A DNA stretch of 64,000 bases, taken from positions 1-64,000 of the IMG/VR virus record IMGVR_UViG_3300022752_000036. One strand, given 5' to 3'. Positions within the stretch are counted from its first letter, which is position 1, and each line of letters starts with the position of its first letter. Below, one piece after another: positions 47,001-55,231 of the stretch. Below the pieces are notes generated by a model. That model made no database searches, was not told the DNA's origin, and saw only the letters and a list, made by a program, of their open reading frames with translations. A program made the position numbers and the translations under genes. The DNA comes from a virus.

Positions 47001-50000
47001 CTGTTCCTGCTGCTGCTTTTGCTTGTGCAGTAGGCATTTGTCCAGACGATGGTTTATCTTTAAAGCTATCTGCCCTAAACATAGCAGGCTTTTGAGCTTT
47101 TGCTATAGCAGATTCTATTTCTGTTCTTGCGCCTTTTGGTAATTTACCTAAAGAGTCTTTTGTCATTCCCCAAATTGCAGATAAATCATTATCATGATAT
47201 ATCCTATTATTTGGAAGCATTACTGCGTGTCTTAACAATAACTTTTGTAATTCTTTTTTAGCTTTAGGAGAAAGGTTTTTAAAATATTTAGTATTAAATA
47301 TTTTTGGAGATTGTAATGCACGTAGCAATTCATTTCGTGTTAGACCACGTTTGCCTTGCCTTAAATATTGATTTTCTTTATCTGTTAATGAAAGTGTTTG
47401 TTCATCATATACTTGAACTCCATGTTCTGGCATTGATGCAATTAAAGCAGAAGTTCCTTTTGGAAGATGGTCTCCAAATGCTGTTCCTAATTCTGCAGCA
47501 GTCATTGGAACCGATTGACTTACATGAGAAGCCTGTCTAGGTCTTGATGCGCTTTGTCCATCTGCAATGCTATTTAATTTATCAAGAAGTGGAACTCCAA
47601 GCTTGTCTACTGCAGATTTCTTTAATACATATTCTCCTTCGGTAAGCCATGCTGGGACTGTATCTGTACCACTTGGTCCACCGCCTGCCATATATACTGG
47701 ACCGCCCGTAGCCATACGTCTAGGTCTTGTTGTTTCAATACTGTATGGAGCACCAAATGTTTTTACCTTAAGGTTTTGTGCAATTCTATTTAGAAGACCT
47801 CTTGTTCTACCTGGTCTTGAAAGTTCTTTCATATTACTTTTACCAGTAACTGGATCTACTACTGGCTGATTAAGTAATGGAACATTTGTAAGATTAATAC
47901 TTCTTCCTTGTGCACCTGCAATATCTGTTGCTGCGGCAGCCATCATTGCTTCTACTTCAGCATTTAAAGCCATTATTTTTGATCTAGCTTGATCAACTGT
48001 TATCTTTCCAGCTTGTAGTTCAGCAACAATTGCAGCAGATGCTTGTGCAGCATTTGAAGTTAATTCTGTCATCTTAGGCAAAAGTGCTTGATATGAATCA
48101 GAAAGTTCTGATGTTATTAGTCCAGTTCTTTCAACTTCAGTCTTTAATGTTTTAATTTCTGCGTCTGACTGCATTGCTAATGCGGCTGTCATAGAATGCC
48201 ATTTTGCTGCTTCTTCTGCAACTACACCAGTTGAAACTCCTTTTACAGATGTTATTCCTTCTATTTTTGGAAGATCTTCAGACATATAAATTTGTGGTGT
48301 TCCACCAATTTTTTGATTTACTTTAGGGGCTCCTGGAACAACTCCAAATATAGTTTGTCTTATTTTTTCATCCGTAGTCATCTTTGATACTGGATTTAAA
48401 TGAGACATTGATCTTGTATCAGTTGGACTTAATAGTGGATGATTTGGATTTACTTGTCTTCCTCCGCCAGCTACAATGGTACCGCCCATTGTTGTAAACA
48501 TTGGAGTTGTTGATATTTGCCCGCTCTTTGCTTTTGCTTCTAATATTGAAAGCTCTGCTATAAGCCCTTCAACAGCAGTTTTTAAAACAGTAGCTGCTTT
48601 TGCGTCACTATAAAAAGTTTGTTCAATTAGTGTTCCTGCTTTTTGTGCAGCCATCATTTCTGGAGTAAGCATCTTCCAGCCTTCTCCGCCTTTAAAGAAT
48701 GCCTTAAATGCTGCTGCTCCCTTAACTATATAGCCAAAGAAGTTTGCAAGAACACCAGTTAACATAATGACTGGACCAATTATTGCTGTAAGTCCCGTTA
48801 CAAATGTTAAAATTGTTTTAACTGGAGCAGGTAATTTATTTACAAATTTAACTATGCTATCTACAACATTAACAAAAAATGTTTGTACCTTTAAAAATTC
48901 TTCGCCAATTCCAGCTAGATCTGCTTTTAATGATTCTACAGCTCTCTTATACTTTCCAGATGCTGACTCTGTAACAAGATTTAATTCTCGTGCTGCTACA
49001 GAAGCTAAGTCTTGTGAGCTTGCCTTCATCAAATCTAATACTTGAAGTGTTTGACTTCCTTCTTTTCCTAAGTTTTCAAATAGCGCTTGCATTCTTGCAA
49101 ATTGAAACTTACCAAATAACTGCTCGATAGCTTGAGATTTTTGTAAAGGATTTAAATTATCTAGAGCGCCTTGAAGCTCTAGTATCATGCCAGTTAGATC
49201 TCCAGCATTATCTGTAACTATTCCCTTTAAATCAATTCCTAGTTCTGCAAATTTTTCTGTTGCAACTTTTGTTGGATTAATTAATGATGCAAGCGCTGAC
49301 TTTAAAGCATTTGCTCCTTCTGTTGCATTAACTCCACCTTCACGCATAGCAGTTAGATATAAAGCTAAGTCCTTTACGCTTCCGCCTAATCCTTGAATAA
49401 CTGGACCAGCTTTTGGAATAGCTTCAATTAAATCTGCTAAACTTGTTGAAGTTTGGTTTTCAACTGAGTTTAAAAAGTTAATTGATTCTGTTAGTTGTTC
49501 AGTATTTTGCTTAAATGCAGTTTGAATTGCTAAAGTTGCTTTCATTGCATCTTGGCGATCAACTTCTCCAAGTACTGCAAGACGACTTGTTTCTTTTACC
49601 GAACCTATAAGTTCAGCTCCCTGTTGTCCAGTTGCAGCTATATCAGCTGCTAGCTGAATTGTTTCTTTAAATGATGTTCCATATGCTGCAGAAAGTTCTT
49701 TTGCTGTTGCAGAAACATCTTTTCTAATTGCTGCAAGATCTGCTGCAGATGTAGCAGCAACTCCACCATAGACCTTTGTCAATCTTGTTAATTCGGCATC
49801 TGCTTCTCTAAATGCTTTTGCTGCAGCTGCACCAAATGCTGCTAATGGTACTGTTAGTCCTACTGTTAACTGACGACCAGCCCACTGAGTATTTTTACCC
49901 CAGTTAATTAATTGAACTCCGCCATCTTGAATAACCTTATTCATAATAGCAAGCTCTTGTCTTGCTAAAGCCGTCTTATTTTTTATCGCATCTAATCCTT

Positions 50001-50424
50001 GTGGAATATGTACGTTATATTGCATAAGCCCTTGAGCATTTTTGCCCAAGGGTTGAACTATTGCATTTTGTAGCGCTACTTGCTGTTTAGCAAGCTCTCT
50101 AATTAATCCGCCAGATGTTTTTGTATGCTCTTGAAATGTTCTAAAGTAGTCTCTTAGTTTTAGTTTTCCACCGTCTAAGTTTTTACCAAACTTTTCTACG
50201 TCAGAGCTTAGTGTTACAAAGTGTGTTGAGAATTGACCAGTTCTTCTTAAATTTTCTGCAAATGATCTATTCATTACAGCAATCTGATTTGCTAATTTTG
50301 CATCAGATTGTATTAACTGGGTTTGTAATTTAGATAGAGAGGCTGTTACCCTATTGACATCTGCAATAAGGTTTGAAAAATCCGCATTGGCAACTATATT
50401 AGTTACAATGTTTTCATCAGCCAT
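44068..50424 (-). CDS. tail tape measure protein (2118 aa)
   Basis: The longest gene here. N-terminal 250 residues are coiled-coil-like and include VGLTVPLAAFGAAAAKAFRE, a TP901-type tape-measure signature, then a long helical part with hydrophobic stretches near residues 545-580 (LTFVTGLTAIIGPVIM). A Gly-rich region near 1200 (GGYIGGSSG, then RGGGLVAGLLAAMG) is followed by another hydrophobic segment and a long helical tail. By the usual 1.5 angstroms per residue it implies a tail of roughly 300 nm, long for a siphovirus. No peptidase motif noticed. Confidence 0.95.
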   Translation of the reverse strand: MADENIVTNIVANADFSNLIADVNRVTASLSKLQTQLIQSDAKLANQIAVMNRSFAENLRRTGQFSTHFVTLSSDVEKFGKNLDGGKLKLRDYFRTFQEHTKTSGGLIRELAKQQVALQNAIVQPLGKNAQGLMQYNVHIPQGLDAIKNKTALARQELAIMNKVIQDGGVQLINWGKNTQWAGRQLTVGLTVPLAAFGAAAAKAFREADAELTRLTKVYGGVAATSAADLAAIRKDVSATAKELSAAYGTSFKETIQLAADIAATGQQGAELIGSVKETSRLAVLGEVDRQDAMKATLAIQTAFKQNTEQLTESINFLNSVENQTSTSLADLIEAIPKAGPVIQGLGGSVKDLALYLTAMREGGVNATEGANALKSALASLINPTKVATEKFAELGIDLKGIVTDNAGDLTGMILELQGALDNLNPLQKSQAIEQLFGKFQFARMQALFENLGKEGSQTLQVLDLMKASSQDLASVAARELNLVTESASGKYKRAVESLKADLAGIGEEFLKVQTFFVNVVDSIVKFVNKLPAPVKTILTFVTGLTAIIGPVIMLTGVLANFFGYIVKGAAAFKAFFKGGEGWKMLTPEMMAAQKAGTLIEQTFYSDAKAATVLKTAVEGLIAELSILEAKAKSGQISTTPMFTTMGGTIVAGGGRQVNPNHPLLSPTDTRSMSHLNPVSKMTTDEKIRQTIFGVVPGAPKVNQKIGGTPQIYMSEDLPKIEGITSVKGVSTGVVAEEAAKWHSMTAALAMQSDAEIKTLKTEVERTGLITSELSDSYQALLPKMTELTSNAAQASAAIVAELQAGKITVDQARSKIMALNAEVEAMMAAAATDIAGAQGRSINLTNVPLLNQPVVDPVTGKSNMKELSRPGRTRGLLNRIAQNLKVKTFGAPYSIETTRPRRMATGGPVYMAGGGPSGTDTVPAWLTEGEYVLKKSAVDKLGVPLLDKLNSIADGQSASRPRQASHVSQSVPMTAAELGTAFGDHLPKGTSALIASMPEHGVQVYDEQTLSLTDKENQYLRQGKRGLTRNELLRALQSPKIFNTKYFKNLSPKAKKELQKLLLRHAVMLPNNRIYHDNDLSAIWGMTKDSLGKLPKGARTEIESAIAKAQKPAMFRADSFKDKPSSGQMPTAQAKAAAGTDPYYYQLPDSPTGKVGKSAVITTDPITGQKASHVTGGTKKFRKSIFEDLLASRKFMGAPRKASGGYIGGSSGPMGYENGGPVKGYRGGGLVAGLLAAMGIPLLGNMLGNKVGGTTGAAISNVSNILPFLLPMGAMGGMTRGLTSKLPQGATSTLKPLAQTSANLINMGKAGSQAGAVMSKLGPVLGRVLASATPLGLAITGITTALTAGFTVFKKYQEQQKLNALGYGLTAEAAQKAGIKFVDYNQKIKDSIQRSKDLMEANKLSYESMTQAGIPIKMTITEYRKLKEEVKGAFDEQIKLINSTKKAELGDLAVRFKQQFIAAGMSADEATKKIYAMFALSKNADMAAISTVGNKDFSAIQDAKGAAAGSLKSFDTATRLGNAQSQAAALNTALTAVDAGIEEIIKKSEEAAKKDKTGKTEKISMYQAEIQMMDYLNQSQYKQTTLTAATIKEMAKANPAIKELANTSDTVVSVWQKLRLQALGLQGDLSQLNAAQTQALYNMGMIIQQKVIDANKQVGGALADEYDQLGKLKAQREKLATQAKGQSVKDQISARDRIKALQKQIDATNKLADARIKALNAAKEDADLNREMESARLEVQFAQSTGNTQQEAQARLRYESAVQNLQTLGQTRAIEAARDKANAPLIAEVEKINEANQKLADAAAAAGENLATLDKKIAALNKTIDSLNAAQTAYNLNLVKFLDENPGMTEADFRKTETGKYLLAGLVAPTEAAGVNLGPKKGANGQWYGLPNGGSSKPDQAGDLASKSITADRLIIGGKDYIDYMKASAGPTPATPAKFSDDPKKSGQYAGGTYVTASELEKSGAKKQFRGAGDRTGTWVGSTFTDKNGQRWRVTGEAGYAGFSVVKAGKGLTHINPNIPTIVGDNGPEMLFGNMVIPDINNMPYATPTYNVQTGQKNFANLASQSAPQQPIVLNQTIMQAEGENMDALVRKVTTATIEVLEKGNRRSISEMGPRRS

Positions 50425-50431
50425 ACGCTAT

Positions 50432-50737
50432 CTACTCCTTAACATATCCTAGTCCCGCCCCTATTCCAAAGCCAGCTTCTTGAGCCAGTGGTCCCTGCAG
50501 AGAAAGTATATCGCTATCATCTGCATTTATTCCTAGTGCTCTCTTTCTGACTTCTTCAAAACTAGAACTGTTTTCTTTTTCTTCATCATCTTCTAAGTTT
50601 ATACCCTTAAGGCTTGCAGTAAATTTTCTTTTTTCTGATTCCTTTTTAGATATTGATTTTAGTGTTTGAATAAGTTCTGGCATTGAGAGATTTGATTCTA
50701 GTTCATCGTAATTCCGCCAATGTCCTAGAAGAAACAC
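50432..50737 (-). CDS. tail assembly chaperone, frameshifted part (gpT-like)
   Basis: Probably not expressed alone: the frame is open upstream to the slippery site at 50794-50800 and encodes SGGGSSWDELDLAALEGEV joining it to the first chaperone. The segment is charged with a FLLGHWRNYDELESN opening and KKESEKRKFTASLKG. A 222-residue fusion is expected. It binds the tape measure protein during tail assembly. The GTG at 50737 is only the first possible internal start. Confidence 0.8.
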   Translation of the reverse strand: MFLLGHWRNYDELESNLSMPELIQTLKSISKKESEKRKFTASLKGINLEDDEEKENSSSFEEVRKRALGINADDSDILSLQGPLAQEAGFGIGAGLGYVKE

Positions 50738-50760
50738 TTCTCCCTCTAAGGCAGCTAGAT

Positions 50761-50800
50761 CTAGTTCATCCCAGCTAGAACCGCCGCCTGAGTTAAATTT
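50761..50800 (-). promoter_or_regulatory. programmed -1 frameshift site
   Basis: A AAT TTA (50800-50794) in the frame of the first chaperone fits X XXY YYZ. Five bases later GGCGGC pairs with GCTGCC (one G-U), enclosing the zero-frame stop, a plausible stimulating stem. A -1 slip continues into the downstream frame without stop. Confidence 0.82.
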
Positions 50801-51099
50801 GCGTTATCATCATCCATCTTAATTCCACCACAGACTTCTAGAATTCTGTTGATTGTTGGAATGTCAAGTGCTGCTTCTAGCGCATCTTTATCTTTTACCA
50901 GGTTTGGAAGTTGGCCTTCAAGCGCCACTCCGCATGCCTCAATTAACAGATCAAGCGATTGTGATTGTTCTGTAACATCTGCAGTTTTGGTAATGACTGC
51001 CATAAACTTTCTTAGTTCTTTAATAGATAACGGCTTCAATTTTGCTATTGAGCCATCTTGTAGAGTAACTTCTTCTACGTTATATACTGTAGTTGCCAA
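50761..51099 (-). CDS. tail assembly chaperone, gpG-like (112 aa)
   Basis: TTG start at 51099 after AAGGAGGATAAA. Residues 11-55 contain LQDGSIAKLKPLSIKELRKFM, a pattern seen in many actinophage tail chaperones. Lies just before the tape measure, as expected. The frame ends in a stop 11 codons after the slippery heptamer, so both a short and a long product are made. Confidence 0.85.
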   Translation of the reverse strand: MATTVYNVEEVTLQDGSIAKLKPLSIKELRKFMAVITKTADVTEQSQSLDLLIEACGVALEGQLPNLVKDKDALEAALDIPTINRILEVCGGIKMDDDNANLTQAAVLAGMN

Positions 51100-51125
51100 T
51101 TTATCCTCCTTGGATAGTCTTAATT

Positions 51126-51131
51126 ATTATA
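51126..51131 (-). promoter_or_regulatory. extended -10 promoter before the tail chaperone
   Basis: TTATGCTATAAT, with TTGTGT 17 bases upstream. It lies directly after the terminator at 51159, letting the chaperone-tape measure operon be controlled apart from the tail tube. Confidence 0.6.
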
Positions 51132-51158
51132 GCATAATGATATTACAGACACAATAAC

Positions 51159-51182
51159 AAAGCCCCCTAAAAAGGGGGCTTT
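51159..51182 (-). terminator. terminator after the tail tube gene
   Basis: AAAGCCCCC / GGGGGCTTT, 9-bp stem, 6-base loop, followed by TGTTATTG on the minus strand. It lies 15 bases past the stop at 51198. Confidence 0.88.
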
Positions 51183-51197
51183 ATTATCTTAATTTAA

Positions 51198-51881
51198 TTA
51201 AGCTGGGGTCCAAGTACGGTCAATAATCTTTCCGTACTCTGATCCTACGTAACCTGCGTCTGGAAGAAGACGGAATGTTACTGGGAAAGATGTTGGTGTA
51301 TTACGAGCAAGTGAGAATTGTGACTGTTGTACAGACAATACACGACGTGCATAGTAAATACGCTCTGAGTTTGGTGTTACATCTGTTGGAGCTTGTCCAA
51401 TAGCTACGAGCTGACGCTCTGTTGGAGCAACACCGAGAGATCCTGCTTCAAGTCCAAGAGTCTTTCCTGAATTTGTAAGAGTTGATTGTCCCTGTCCGAA
51501 AACTACAAGAACGTTCTCAAGTGTTCCTTCTGCCATTTCTGTTGCGATCATAACTTCCATCGCAGACTTAAATAGCTTTGCTGTATCCAGCAACTGGTCA
51601 ACAGTTACTGAATCGTATGTTGGGTTATAAGTGATCTGAAGACCATTGTTAGTAAATCCAACGTTACGGTAAGCATTGTTTGCTGTTGACTGTGCAGCAT
51701 CTAGTGTTGTACGATAAGAAGCTGTAGCAGCAAATGCTGGAACGCCATCTTTTGCAGATGTACCAGTTCTTGCTACTCCTGGCTCTGTATTTTCGACATA
51801 ACCTGATACAGTAGAGTCAGAATTCGAGATGTAGAGCGGTGAAGCTCCCACAAGAATATTTTTGGCTGAGTTAAATGCCAT
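51198..51881 (-). CDS. major tail (tube) protein (227 aa)
   Basis: Right place (after connectors, before the chaperones) and right character: Ala/Thr/Ser-rich beta protein with ITYNPTYDSVTVDQLLDTAK, a SAMEVMIATEM helix and a QSQFSLARNTPTSFPVTFRLLPD strand pair, as in many actinophage tail tubes. It is a high-copy product: it has its own two promoters, a strong ribosome site (GGAGGAAAAA) and a terminator. Confidence 0.85.
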   Translation of the reverse strand: MAFNSAKNILVGASPLYISNSDSTVSGYVENTEPGVARTGTSAKDGVPAFAATASYRTTLDAAQSTANNAYRNVGFTNNGLQITYNPTYDSVTVDQLLDTAKLFKSAMEVMIATEMAEGTLENVLVVFGQGQSTLTNSGKTLGLEAGSLGVAPTERQLVAIGQAPTDVTPNSERIYYARRVLSVQQSQFSLARNTPTSFPVTFRLLPDAGYVGSEYGKIIDRTWTPA

Positions 51882-51907
51882 CTTTGTTTTTCCTCCTGTT
51901 TCAAAAA

Positions 51908-51936
51908 AATATATATATATATTTTGTTGCTGTCAA
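51908..51936 (-). promoter_or_regulatory. tail-tube promoter 1
   Basis: TTGACA (51936-51931), 17-base spacer that contains an AT dinucleotide run, then TATATT (51913-51908). Leader of about 20 bases. Confidence 0.72.
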
Positions 51937-51978
51937 TCTTTGAATCTTTGGCTGGCTAGGCCCTTTCCTCTATATCCA

Positions 51979-52007
51979 ATTATAGGGAATTATGCCCCTT
52001 AAGGCAA
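51979..52007 (-). promoter_or_regulatory. tail-tube promoter 2
   Basis: TTGCCT (52007-52002), 17-base spacer, TATAAT (51984-51979). The same TTGCCT-17-TATAAT form occurs before the prohead protease. Confidence 0.65.
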
Positions 52008-52008
52008 A

Positions 52009-52533
52009 TTAATCAAATCTGCCTGCTGTGTCAACATTACGGGCATATTTAACTTCTAGTATAACGTCTGAAGAGAAGAACCCAGCTAGTTCTTCAGAGG
52101 GGGTGGTCGGAGATATATCAGCTATAAATACGCTATAGAACTTAAATTTTTCAGATAACACTGAATAATCTCTATTTATTTCAGTAGCCGTCTCGTCCAT
52201 TCTTCTATATACGTCAGTCATCATATTTCGAATTTGAACTATGTCTGAAATATCTGTAGAATATATTGTAAATAAAATTTGTTCGCAACAAATAACCCAG
52301 TTTTCTTCATAGGATAACCCTATCTTGTCATAGACTATATGCTTTTTACCATTTAAAAATTGATTCATTTCTGGCAATTGTTGAACTGGTATTATAGGAA
52401 TTAACTCTTCTCCTAGATTATCGCTATAATAATCTTGTGGATTAAATAGGTCTGCTTCTAGCAATTCCTGCCAAAGATGCGATCTTAAATCATACATTAC
52501 ATCATGTTTATAATCATTAACTGACGGGCTCAT
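52009..52533 (-). CDS. tail terminator/completion-like protein (174 aa)
   Basis: Last of the neck genes, before the tail tube. Contains YEENWVICCEQILFTIYSTDISD and IRNMMTDVYRRMDE, an alpha-beta pattern like tail terminator proteins. Its stop shares bases with the second tail-tube promoter. Family assignment is by position. Confidence 0.62.
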   Translation of the reverse strand: MSPSVNDYKHDVMYDLRSHLWQELLEADLFNPQDYYSDNLGEELIPIIPVQQLPEMNQFLNGKKHIVYDKIGLSYEENWVICCEQILFTIYSTDISDIVQIRNMMTDVYRRMDETATEINRDYSVLSEKFKFYSVFIADISPTTPSEELAGFFSSDVILEVKYARNVDTAGRFD

Positions 52534-53312
52534 TAAATTCCTCCAAATGCTGATGCCACTGCAGAAGTTGCTTGTAAATCTACAGTATTAGGCGAAAATG
52601 AGTATCTAACTTTTTTAATATCAACAGGAAGCTTCATTGCTTTTGTTAAAGAAGAATTGAATATTTGCTGGAACCCTGATTTCTTGATAGATAAATTTAC
52701 AAGATTGCTTGTAAAAAATCTTGCATATGCAATTTGAAATCTATTTGTTGCTTTTCCTCCACCTGGTTTTTTAACAGTAACTGCTGCTCCCTTTGGCATT
52801 CTAATAACTCTTTCATCTATTTCAAATACAAGTCTTTCTGCTGCACGTGGACGTATTACAACTGGATCTCCAGCTTCCATAACTGCTGCTTTATTTTTAA
52901 AAACGTGACGTGATTTTCCATAGTTTGTAGGCACCATTGATTTTGAATCTTTAAATGAATATCCTAATCTAAAAGATAAACCTATTGATTCTCTAATTTC
53001 TAGAGCAAATAATCTAGATGTTTTATTTCCCGTCTTTTTCCATTCATACACATGATGAAGTGTTGATGGATTTATTCTTGCCTGTGCATCTATATATTCT
53101 CCAAAATCTTTTTGAATTTGAGAAAATATAACGCTACGAAATTTTTCTTGAAATTGTTTATTTGTTGTAAGTTTAGACATTACTTTAGATTGATAATATA
53201 CTGCAGCAGAAACTTGTGCTACTGTACTATCTTTTAATACAATGCCAGAAGTACCAGACATGTACTTATGTAGTCCGCTGGCTGCTTGTACCAATACTGC
53301 ACTAGAGTCCAA
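52533..53312 (-). CDS. neck/head-tail connector protein (259 aa)
   Basis: A TTG at 53312 follows AGGTAA; an internal ATG at Met18 is an alternative. Basic, with a helix-rich N-terminus and IRPRAAERLVFEIDERVIRMP with VKKPGG, as in HK97 gp10-like neck proteins. Overlaps the preceding connector by 11 bases. Confidence 0.62.
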   Translation of the reverse strand: MDSSAVLVQAASGLHKYMSGTSGIVLKDSTVAQVSAAVYYQSKVMSKLTTNKQFQEKFRSVIFSQIQKDFGEYIDAQARINPSTLHHVYEWKKTGNKTSRLFALEIRESIGLSFRLGYSFKDSKSMVPTNYGKSRHVFKNKAAVMEAGDPVVIRPRAAERLVFEIDERVIRMPKGAAVTVKKPGGGKATNRFQIAYARFFTSNLVNLSIKKSGFQQIFNSSLTKAMKLPVDIKKVRYSFSPNTVDLQATSAVASAFGGI

Positions 53313-53730
53313 TTACCTGGTTCTCCGATCTTTTAATTGTAGTGTTATAACCAACAACCACTCCAAACAAATCTGTTATAGGTGTTGTTCCCATAACTTC
53401 AAAAACAGTAGGTGTATCGGTTGGAAAGTTTTGTTCTACCCATATTACTGTTCCTTCTGCGTCACGTAAATTAGTTATTTTTTCACGATATCCAATTTTA
53501 CCTATTGTTCTAATTTGTATGATTTGCTCATTAGTATATTTATTACTTAAAACTTGCTTGTCTCCGCTTCTAGAAGAAGAAGAATTAGATATGACTCCTT
53601 TTGCATGACAAGGTATACTTCTATCATATTGCCATTCTTTTTTTAATTGTCCGCTGTCAGGATCTTGATAGTCTATTTGTTTATAGACGTCCATATTCAT
53701 GCTTAATATAGAATCTATTAAATCATTCAT
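53302..53730 (-). CDS. head closure (stopper)-like protein (142 aa)
   Basis: Small beta barrel look: NKYTNEQIIQIRTIGKIGYREKI, VIWVEQNFPTDTPTVFEVMGTTP and a Ser-rich loop, located after the adaptor. Head-closure proteins of SPP1 gp16 type have this size. TAATG with the gene before. Confidence 0.65.
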   Translation of the reverse strand: MNDLIDSILSMNMDVYKQIDYQDPDSGQLKKEWQYDRSIPCHAKGVISNSSSSRSGDKQVLSNKYTNEQIIQIRTIGKIGYREKITNLRDAEGTVIWVEQNFPTDTPTVFEVMGTTPITDLFGVVVGYNTTIKRSENQVIGL

Positions 53731-54704
53731 TATATTACTACCATTTGGCTTAGCACGTAATCTGCAAGCAAATTATCAACATATAAATTTCCTGTTGTTT
53801 TATGTGCATCTGGCGTATATTCAAAATCCCAGTCAAATGTTGATATTGATTTAATATATTTATTTCTCCAGATTCTATCTTTTGAGAAATAGTCTTTCAT
53901 GAGTTCTATACATGCTGTTTCTATATCATTTGGAACATGTGTCCAGCCAAATCTTCCTTCAATTTTGTAAGCCTGATCTTTAACAAATGCTCCTTGATAT
54001 GAATCATTGATAGAAGGTGGCACTAAACCGTTAGCTGAATATACCAAATTATCCAGCGAGCTTGCTCTATTGATTCTAACTCCAAATCCAGATTCTGATA
54101 TTTGTGTTTGATATATCCAATTATTAGAGTTGCTTATATTATCTAAAACAAGAACGTCGTTTTGATATATTCTATGTATTGTGCTAATTTTTGCTGGCAA
54201 AGGAAGAACATCTGATCCAGAACCGTATACGGTAACAGTGTCTAGATATGGATAAAATTTTTGAGTTGTAAAACTTTCAATTGTTTTTCTTGCATATCTT
54301 TCTGCTTGAACAATTTGAAAATATGTTTTATAGTTAGGGTCTGAAGGATCTGAGCCTAAACCTAGCTCTTCCCCAGCCTGTGTTATGTCTACATATGGAG
54401 TTACAACAATAAGGTCATCTGTTTTTTCTAAGCTTTCTCCGTTTACAGAATACTCCCATTTAATAACCATTCTTCTATCTCTATTTACAAGAGAAATTGG
54501 TGGATATACTTCGTAAACTCCAATATCTGTTTCAATTTTTGTAGAAACAAGGGTAGACAAAACTGTTCCTGGATTAATATTGTAAAGAGGATCTAAAGTT
54601 ACATCATATATCTTAGCTGTAGGTGTAAAATCAGCATCTGCTGGAGCACCTCTCCAATATACTTTATGCTTTATTGGTGCATTGGTCCCTACTAATATCT
54701 CCAT
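53730..54704 (-). CDS. head-tail adaptor with N-terminal beta domain (324 aa)
   Basis: Residues 1-105 are a beta domain (VYWRGAPADADF), while residues 110-324 carry the adaptor helix pattern ERYARKTIESFTTQKFYP, then VLPLPAKISTI and FGWTHVPNDIETACIELMKDYF, which is the gp6/gp15-type connector. It binds the portal ring after packaging. Confidence 0.8.
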   Translation of the reverse strand: MEILVGTNAPIKHKVYWRGAPADADFTPTAKIYDVTLDPLYNINPGTVLSTLVSTKIETDIGVYEVYPPISLVNRDRRMVIKWEYSVNGESLEKTDDLIVVTPYVDITQAGEELGLGSDPSDPNYKTYFQIVQAERYARKTIESFTTQKFYPYLDTVTVYGSGSDVLPLPAKISTIHRIYQNDVLVLDNISNSNNWIYQTQISESGFGVRINRASSLDNLVYSANGLVPPSINDSYQGAFVKDQAYKIEGRFGWTHVPNDIETACIELMKDYFSKDRIWRNKYIKSISTFDWDFEYTPDAHKTTGNLYVDNLLADYVLSQMVVI

Positions 54705-54714
54705 TTAGTAAAGA

Positions 54715-55122
54715 TTATCCGTAATACTCCTGTACTTCCTTTGGGGTAGCTAAACGGAAACCTTCCTCCTTGTCAAAAATTTCTTGAGCTTGATTTTCAT
54801 TCATTGCAACAAACGGATGCTCTTTTGTAAATGTAAAACCAAGAATATCATATCTAAAATTTTCTCTAGTCATTCTAACTAGTACTGTATCCTCTGCATT
54901 AATTGATTTTGTATCAAGCCTTGGAAGAACTTCTTCTGATGCAAAAGCGTCCTCGTTAGCCTCTTTAACTGTATCAAGTGTCTTTTGATATACTGACCAG
55001 GTCACGCCTTCTTCTGCTAATGCGGCAATTATATTTGCCTTGCTTTTAATTCCGTCAGTATCTACTGCAAAGTTCTCTGCAATTTCTCTGAGTTCTGCGA
55101 CTTTTAATGTCTCAAATGACAT
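54715..55122 (-). CDS. head-associated protein with SAP/LEM-like N-terminus (135 aa)
   Basis: TLKVAELREIAENFAVDTDG with KSKANIIAALAEEG is a SAP/Rho-N-type helix-hairpin; the rest is alpha-beta with RENFRYDILGFTFTKEHPFV. In other phages such proteins follow the capsid gene. It has its own -10 promoter within a palindrome and comes after the capsid terminator. Confidence 0.72.
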   Translation of the reverse strand: MSFETLKVAELREIAENFAVDTDGIKSKANIIAALAEEGVTWSVYQKTLDTVKEANEDAFASEEVLPRLDTKSINAEDTVLVRMTRENFRYDILGFTFTKEHPFVAMNENQAQEIFDKEEGFRLATPKEVQEYYG

Positions 55123-55144
55123 GTATTACTCCTTCTACTAGGTA

Positions 55145-55166
55145 TTAACAATTATAGCATTGTTAA
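55145..55166 (-). promoter_or_regulatory. -10 box in the centre of a palindrome
   Basis: TTAACAAT-GCTATA-ATTGTTAA: perfect 8-bp arms (55145-55152, 55159-55166) around TGCTATAAT (the box is 55156-55151). A binding site here would cover the melting region. Confidence 0.62.
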
Positions 55167-55175
55167 ATTAAAATG

Positions 55176-55210
55176 AAAAGCCCCCCAAAAATTTATTTTG
55201 AGGGGCCTTT
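55176..55210 (-). terminator. terminator after the capsid gene
   Basis: AAAGG-CCCC-T-CAAAA pairing with TTTTGGGGGGCTTTT on the minus strand (imperfect, small bulges), then CATTTTAATTT. It follows the stop at 55232 by about 20 bases. Confidence 0.72.
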
Positions 55211-55231
55211 AGCGGATCTAAATCCTATATA

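Noticed and set aside
51901-51922. AT dinucleotide run as a functional repeat
   Set aside because: It is mostly the spacer and -10 of the tail-tube promoter; a short simple repeat in AT-rich DNA.
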